DNA of 12,207 nt from Phanerochaete sordida (lineage: Eukaryota > Basidiomycota > Agaricomycetes > Polyporales > Phanerochaetaceae). Below, in pieces: positions 7,968-12,207 of this stretch. The stretch is from NCBI GenBank assembly GCA_019973155.2, contig BPQB01000211.1, positions 1-12,207 of the forward strand, given 5' to 3'. The number at the start of each line of letters is the position of its first letter. Position 1 is the stretch's first letter. Both the position numbers and the translations under genes were made by a program. The notes under the pieces were generated by a model. It ran no database searches. It saw nothing but the letters and a program-made list of their open reading frames with translations, and was not told the DNA's origin.

Positions 7968-8685
7968 GTAAGTAAGCGAACTGATAATGTTTGTAGTACA
8001 TGCTCACCCTGTTCTGTAGGTACTGCTCATGCGCTGAGAAGCGAACCGCCGTGAGGCTTGTACGGCTTGTCTCGAGCCTGCCCAGGTAAGTATCGCGCTG
8101 TCGCACTCCTTATAACTTACTGACGACCTACGTTTTGCCGTTACAAGACGACACGACAGGGTCCGCGGCCGGTGAGTATCGTCTTACACCCGCCCGCTAA
8201 CAGCTATTGACGTAGTTGTATAGGTTGTTGACCGTGCCTCGACGCCGCCTACGTCTGCTGGCGTGCTTTCCACGTACCGGGCGCCGTTCGGCTCTAGCGT
8301 AGGGCTCTGGCGCGGCTGGGAAATCCCACAGGTGCGCCGCAGGGCTCTGCTGACCCGTGGCAGCTCGACTAACATATCTGTTACTAGAGCGACTACAGGT
8401 CAAGTTATCGACTCTCTCAAACCTCTCGAAGGTCAACAGACGGCTGCATCGGTATGTAATACCCTTTTGGACCGTTCAGATAGGTCGCTAATCTCGTTTA
8501 ATACGCTGTATCGCAGGCTGAAGTAGGCCGGACCCATAGCAAGGTAATCATTAGATAGAAGCGATCTTATTCGCCTTTACTAACGTCTGTACGCCCTATA
8601 GGCGTTCGGACAAAGCTCAGGCGTGGCACCCGTCGCTAGAGACGGTAGGATACGCAAACAGCGGTATGTATTACGTTCTATCAAT

Positions 8686-8711
8686 CGTGTTCAATGCTGG
8701 AAGTCAGACAC
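8686..8711 (+). repeat. Invariant 26-nt intronic core, copy 3
   Basis: Identical core in intron 8664-8727, followed by TGACG with an intact CTGAC branch site. Confidence 0.9.
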
Positions 8712-9124
8712 TGACGAAATTGTACAGGACTTGAAAGTATCGGCGTCCACGGTAACGACCAGGTAAGCACTATATCTTACTTGCTGTACCGCAGCACGCT
8801 GACCACGCGGCTTGTTAGGCTTTAAATCTATGGAGGCCGTCGCCGGCCGACCCTCTCAAACCTCTCAAAGGTCGACAGACGACTGTATCGGTATGTAATA
8901 CCATTTTTAACCGTTCAGATAGGCTGCTGATCTCGTTGAATACGCTGCACGGCAGGTTGAAGCACGCCGGACCTATAGGGAGGTAATCATTAGATAGAAG
9001 CTATCTTATTCGCATTTACTAACGTCTGTACGTTCTATAGACGTTTGGACAAAGCGCAGGCATGGCTGCCCTCGCCAGAGACGGTACGAGACGCAAACGA
9101 CGGTATGTATTACGTTTTATTAAT

Positions 9125-9150
9125 CGTGTTCAATGCTGGAAGTCAGACAC
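9125..9150 (+). repeat. Invariant 26-nt intronic core, copy 4
   Basis: Identical core in intron 9103-9166, followed by TGACG with an intact CTGAC branch site. This intron matches that of copy 3 at 59 of 64 positions overall. Confidence 0.9.
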
Positions 9151-9557
9151 TGACGAACCTATACAGGACTTGAAAGCGTCGGCGTCCACGATAACGATCA
9201 GGTAAGCACTATATCTTACTTGCCGTACCGCAGCATGCTGACTACGCAGTCCGTTAGGCTTTAAATCTATGGGCCCGACCCTCTCAAACCTCTCGAAGGT
9301 CGACGCCGTCCGAGGCACTGATATTACAGTAAGTATTGCTCTTCAGGTTCACTTGCTTCGCTATTGACTTCGTATATCGCCTCGGGCGATAGCCTTGGAG
9401 GTGCGCACACTGTTAGTAAGGTAAGCGTCCGGCAGCGCGGTGATTATCGTCCCTACTAACGTCTATAAGCATCTGATAGGCCTCGAACGCGCTCCCGCGG
9501 CGCACCGGTCACGAGGACCGTCGGATACGATATAATGGTAAGCATCACATCTCTTAT

Positions 9558-9583
9558 CGTGTTCAATGCTGGAAGTCAGACAC
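9558..9583 (+). repeat. Invariant 26-nt intronic core, copy 5
   Basis: Identical core in intron 9538-9594, although the rest of that intron has diverged. It is followed by CGGCC, so the branch site CTGAC is absent (CCGGC), and this last intron may be poorly spliced. Confidence 0.9.
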
Positions 9584-9709
9584 CGGCCAAACAGGCCTGA
9601 ATTCTTCGTTCACACGAGAGGCCGAGCTCGAACACTAACGGAGGTACGTCGTCGCCTTCCGGCGAGATCCTCCCGCGCCCCGGTAGATAAGCTAACGCAT
9701 CGGCTATAG

Positions 9710-10678
9710 ACGGTGTACACGAGCGCATCGCATCGAACGGCGGCGCCGTCGCGATAACACGCGCGGCAGGCCAGCGCCGACGGACCGCTTGATGGATGGT
9801 AGGACCGCCGACGGCCGTACCGCCGCAGCACGTAAGCACGCCCGCAATCACCATAAAATTTACTGCTGACCTGTGCTTCATACCCACCCTGCGCACGATG
9901 CGCTCACGCCGCCGTGGACCGCTCATCGGCGCGAGGCTGAGCCTTCGACGCCGCGCCCGGCAGTACCTCGGATGGCCCGCGATGTCCGGCGGCCATGCGT
10001 GGATCGCGTTCGCGTGCCGCGCGGCGCGCATCGCCATCTCGAAGCTTCGACCTCAGCCACGGGACCTGCGCGCAGGGCCGATACGCCGCCGTCGCCGTGA
10101 CTTCGAGCTGGCGTTAGCGAGAAGCGTGCCGGTGAAGGACTTTGAGTAGTAGACGGTTTAATTTACATAGTACCAGCTTCGAGCTGTGTTCGCCTTCGTC
10201 AATAGCTTACTAGATTAATCTTCGCCAAACACTCTGTTCGCCCTTGGTTCACATTTCATTTCTTTAACATCTGCGCTCGAGACCACTGATTAAGTCAGCC
10301 CGGGAGGACCGCTCATAACGGAACGAAGAGGCTCAGCGCGAAGCCGCGGCCCGTAGCCGAAGACGTGCGCGCGACGCGCACACAATCTCAGGTAAGCCCT
10401 CGCATTCGTTTACCGCACGCGACGGTGCTAATTCCCATCGTTATCTCGTCTCGCCCGGTGCCCGCCCACATCGCCGCACGCCGCGCGAGACACCGGCCGC
10501 GCGAGCGTATCCCACCTACGCGTCCTCGCACGAGGTACGCAAAGATACTCACTCGCGCTAACGGCCTTCGCTTACTCTGCCCGCGCCGTCGTCAGGCCCA
10601 CGCAAGCCCTCGCGCTCACGTCGCGCATGCGTTCTCGACCGAGGGCGGCACTGCCGCGCCAAGCCCTCCACGTATATT
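9710..10678. other. Degenerate end of array 2 and gene-poor gap
   Basis: After 9709 the repeat units fade. GTAAGC at 9832 with CTGAC downstream, and GTAAGC at 10391 with GCTAAT, look like intron starts, but neither has an acceptor at normal distance. Open frames on both strands between 9576 and 10149 lack steady codon bias. About 10150-10300 is AT-richer than its surroundings and could hold the 3' end of the array-2 transcript, but there is no AATAAA. I support no gene here. Confidence 0.45.
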
Positions 10679-11224
10679 GTAAGTCTCTCGTCTATGTACA
10701 TGGTCGACTACCGCGCTGACACCATGCACCAGCACGCCGAGACGTGCACGTCCGCGAGGAGCGAGTTGGCGGATGGCTTGCGGGCCACCTGCAGCCGCGT
10801 CAGTCTCCTCGCGTACGTGTCGTCCCGACGTCCTCACGCGCGGCGCAGACAAGCTGACGCGCGGTCTCAACGGCAGCCCGCAGCGAGAGCGCATCGACGC
10901 TCTCGCTTTCTACCCCACGCTCTCGCACGACGACCGTGCTGACGCTACGCGCCAGCACGCCCAAACGTGCACGTCCGCTCGAGGTGACTTGGCGGGTGGT
11001 TTGTGGGCCTCCCAGAGCCGCATCGATCCCCTCGCGTAAGTGCCGCCCCGACGTCCTCGCGCGCAGCGTCGACGCGCCGACGTGCGTCCTCCCGAGCAGC
11101 CAGCGGCGCGAGCACGTCGCCGCTCTCGCCTCCTCTCTCGCGCTCTCGTTCACGGTGCGCGGTTTCTCCTCCTCGTTCGTCTTGCAAGCTCGCTGACAGG
11201 GCCCTCGGTCGTTTGTCTTCGTAG
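10679..11224 (+). ncRNA. Array 3: spliced two-copy repeat
   Basis: Introns on the plus strand: 10679-10732 (54 nt, GTAAGT, CGCTGAC, CACCAG), 10813-10876 (64 nt, GTACGT, GCTGAC, GGCAG), 11036-11099 (64 nt, GTAAGT, GCCGACG, GAGCAG) and 11155-11224 (70 nt, GTGCGC, CGCTGAC, TTCGTAG). The exons 10733-10812 and 10956-11035 are homologous and both exactly 80 nt. The acceptor before the second copy (GCGCCAG at 10955) is preceded by GTGCTGAC, but its donor is not obvious. No protein is recognised, and 80-nt exons do not keep frame. The third-position pattern of 11225-11450 is compatible with coding in one frame but is not convincing. Confidence 0.5.
10733..11099 (+). repeat. Array 3 tandem repeat, 223-bp period
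   Basis: Copy A starts at 10733 and copy B at 10956. Both read CACGCC-2 nt-ACGTGCACGTCCGC at the start, keep an 80-nt exon and then a 64-nt intron, yet differ at many positions. The constant lengths despite divergence match the behaviour of the arrays upstream. Confidence 0.75.
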
Positions 11225-11583
11225 ACGGCGGCGGCGGCGGCAGGCGGTCGCACGCGTCGTCGTGGGCGCCGCGGTCGCCGACGTGGCTTCGCGCGACGAT
11301 CTTCGTGGCGGGAGGTCGACGGCGGGGAGGCGACGGACGGACGTCGCGCGACGACGCGATGCCCACGCGATCCGCGAGGCGGGCGGAGGTCGCCGCTCGT
11401 TCGTCCACGGCGTCGTCTCTTGATCACACAGGGGACGCCCTCGCGCGTTGACGGCGGTCCTTCAAGTAGCGGCCAGGTCGCGCGGAGGGTCTACAAAGAG
11501 AGCGGAAGGGTCAGCGAAAGCGCGGTGAGTCACCACGCACCTTTCGCTTTCGTTCGCTCTTGCCGCGCTTCACGCCCGCGCAT

Positions 11584-11637
11584 CCTCGCGCGTTCACTTT
11601 GACCGCGCGTCCTCGCGCTTTCACTTTGACGGCGCGC
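11584..11637 (+). repeat. 27-bp direct repeat, two copies
   Basis: Two adjacent 27-base copies with the shape CCTCGCG-CTTTCACTTTGAC-GCGCG differ at three positions. The flanks have further CTCGCG words. No function is apparent. Confidence 0.85.
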
Positions 11638-11841
11638 TCGCGTGCGTTCGTCATCGCTCGCGTACGCTCCGCCGCGCCCCTACTTCAATCTTCGTCGCGG
11701 TCGCTGACGACGCACGCACACAGCGCGCAGGCCAGGACGGGCCGACGGCGGGGACGGCGCGCGCAGCGCGCACGCTCTTGCAGGTCGCGCCGACGGCGGG
11801 GACACTAGGCAGGCGCCGCCGAACGCTCGCGCCGGACGCAC

Positions 11842-12207
11842 CGCCACAGCCACGGCTGCGGCCGCCGTCCTCGATGCCGCGGTGGAAGAGCGCGCAGGCG
11901 CGGTCGACGACGCTGTTGAGCGTGCTCTGGAGCTTCGGACGGCCAGGCGTGACCCGGAGGCCGGCGGGGAGGTGCTGGAGGACCTTGAGCACGTGCGGCG
12001 GGGGGTTCGCGAAGCAGCGCGTGTACGAGACGGAGATCTGGAGGGAGGTGTAGTACAGCTTCGAGTTGCTCTGCGCGAGCAGGTACGAGAAGTGGTGGAG
12101 GAGCGGCAGGATCGCGCTCGGGTCCTGCACGCTCCACACGAGCTCGACGCACTTGAGGCGCGAGCGCCCGTCGCGGTCCTTCTGCAGCAGGTCCTGCAGC
12201 ACGCCGA
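11842..12207 (-). CDS. Partial exon of an unrecognised conserved-looking protein
   Basis: The minus strand from the right edge carries an open frame in which almost every codon ends in G or C over more than 100 codons. This is the strongest coding signal in the window. It reads through LKCVELVWSVQDPSAILPLL, SNSKLYYTSLQISVSYTRCF and HVLKVLQHLPAGLRV to FHRGIEDGG, a mix of hydrophobic and charged residues typical of a folded, mostly helical protein. Codon bias fades after IEDGG, where a GTGCGT donor at 11841 could start a 65-nt intron ending CTGCAAG at 11777. Without splicing the frame stays open to 11651. The 5' end lies beyond the window, so the true start is not visible. I recognise no domain. 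It is transcribed towards array 3. Confidence 0.65.

Larger units (their letters stand above)
7251..8663 (+). repeat. Array 2 unit 2, enlarged by an internal duplication
   Basis: A 1,413-bp unit. Its order is a (7316-7361), b (7417-7477), c (7530-7595), d (7659-7681), e (7734-7823), b' fused (7882-7967), then c, d, e again (8020-8085, 8148-8171, 8224-8331), b' (8388-8451), f (8517-8543), g (8602-8663). The second c-d-e block follows the fused b' exon. This is what an unequal crossover between b' of one copy and b of another would leave. Confidence 0.65.
6507..9301 (+). repeat. Seven copies of the exonic TCAAACCTCTCGAAGGTC element
   Basis: Copies at about 6507-6520, 7004-7021, 7435-7450, 7911-7928, 8417-8434, 8856-8873 and 9284-9301, always within exon b or b'. 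The core AACCTCTCGAAGGT can fold as ACCT/AGGT around CTCGA. Five copies are preceded by TC, giving TCAAAC; the two b-type copies at 6507 and 7435 differ (CCAAACC, CCTAACC) and lack the GGT arm. It is the best conserved exonic sequence of the array. Confidence 0.8.
8664..9537 (+). repeat. Array 2 short units 3 and 4 (order a-b-f-g)
   Basis: Two units of 439 and 435 bp. Each has the invariant-core intron, exon a (8728-8762; 9167-9201), a hybrid b/b' exon (8819-8890; 9258-9328), exon f (8956-8982; 9393-9420) and exon g (9041-9102; 9480-9537). Blocks c, d and e are missing, the reciprocal outcome of the crossover inferred for unit 2. A fifth invariant-core intron (9538-9594) starts a further unit that degenerates after about 9709. 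Confidence 0.7.
5262..9709 (+). ncRNA. Array 2: intron-dense tandem micro-exon transcript, 35 introns
   Basis: Introns called by donor, branch site, acceptor and homology between copies: 5553-5606, 5658-5712, 5733-5788, 5893-5965, 6224-6281, 6327-6395, 6432-6486, 6550-6601, 6673-6735, 6760-6810, 6918-6975, 7039-7103, 7131-7188, 7251-7315, 7362-7416, 7478-7529, 7596-7658, 7682-7733, 7824-7881, 7968-8019, 8086-8147, 8172-8223, 8332-8387, 8452-8516, 8544-8601, 8664-8727, 8763-8818, 8891-8955, 8983-9040, 9103-9166, 9202-9257, 9329-9392, 9421-9479, 9538-9594, 9644-9709. Most have GTAAGT-like donors, CTGAC or CTAAC 12-30 nt before the end, and YAG. Exons are 20-108 nt except near the 5' end, with recurring 23-24 and 27 nt micro-exons. 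From 6327 on, exons and introns recur as tandem units (names a, b, c, d, e, b', f, g in order). No frame survives a whole unit: homologous exons differ by non-multiples of three and in-frame stops recur, for example TGA at the start of exon a. I infer a noncoding or no-longer-coding RNA. Confidence 0.7.

Noticed and set aside
8388..9190. Open frame with DSLKPLEG...VARDG in units 3 and 4 as a real protein
   Set aside because: The frame is open within one unit but always ends at TGA at the start of exon a, unit 1 has an in-frame TAG in exon b', and units differ in length by non-multiples of three.
6353..9583. CRISPR-like array, because a 26-nt sequence repeats exactly
   Set aside because: Copies are 430-1,400 bases apart, each lies inside a spliceosomal-type intron, and the intervening DNA is itself repeated. 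No cas genes; eukaryotic context.
5553..9709. Host gene for intronic C/D box snoRNAs
   Set aside because: CTGA of the branch sites mimics box D, but I found no TGATGA-type box C in the array, and 51-69 nt introns leave no room for a snoRNA with guide regions.
9576..10149. Overlapping open frames on both strands (153 and 117 codons)
   Set aside because: No consistent codon bias, arginine-rich low-information composition typical of chance frames in GC-rich DNA, and overlap with array-2 introns.
11040..11423. Long arginine-rich frames over array 3 and its flank
   Set aside because: Several overlapping frames on both strands have the same GC-driven composition; none continues across the array-3 splice sites in a consistent frame.

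Overview
The window looks like nuclear DNA of a filamentous fungus, most likely an Agaricomycete basidiomycete. The reasons are introns of about 50-65 nt with GTAAGT / CTGAC or CTAAC / YAG signals, pyrimidine-rich stretches downstream of TATA boxes, and high GC with G/C-ending codons where coding seems real. I see no bacterial operon, rRNA, tRNA, CRISPR array or recognisable transposon. Most long open frames are by-products of high GC; very little of the window looks like ordinary protein-coding gene.

Layout. (1) 217-3055: a TATA box and CT-rich leader precede array 1, which has 13 copies of a short palindrome-centred element (500-2140) spaced about 96-166 nt apart. The later copies sit in exons separated by introns of constant length. 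Strikingly, these introns have usable splice signals on both strands. A coding-like tail (2282-2958) and an AATAAA at 3050 suggest a plus-strand unit. (2) 3056-5223: mostly intergenic, with two strong hairpins (3671-3706, 3942-3970), isolated splice-like signals, a CT-rich tract near 4385-4505 and two tiny ORFs. (3) 5224-9709: a second TATA box and CT-rich leader, followed by array 2, the main feature of the window. By eye it contains 35 consecutive introns of 51-99 nt or less (nearly all 51-73), separated by exons as short as 20-28 nt. From 6327 the exons and introns form tandem repeat units of about 0.44-1.4 kb. One intron class carries a 26-nt core that is identical in all five copies although its surroundings have diverged. 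(4) 9710-10678: no confident gene, including an AT-richer stretch at 10150-10300. (5) 10679-11224: array 3, a two-copy, 223-bp exon/intron repeat of the same style. (6) 11842-12207: a minus-strand exon with near-complete G/C third positions, the one convincing fragment of an ordinary protein gene; it runs off the right edge.

How it fits together. Three neighbouring loci share one design: GC-rich repeats cut into micro-exons by short, length-constrained introns, with no reading frame kept across repeat copies. In array 2 intron length and sequence are kept at least as well as exon length and sequence, and some repeats carry invariant intronic motifs. My best inference is a cluster of intron-dense, tandemly expanded noncoding (or ex-coding) transcripts in which the introns, or the act of splicing, is what is kept. 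This is inference from sequence alone: no search, alignment program or RNA data was available, and all splice sites were assigned by eye.
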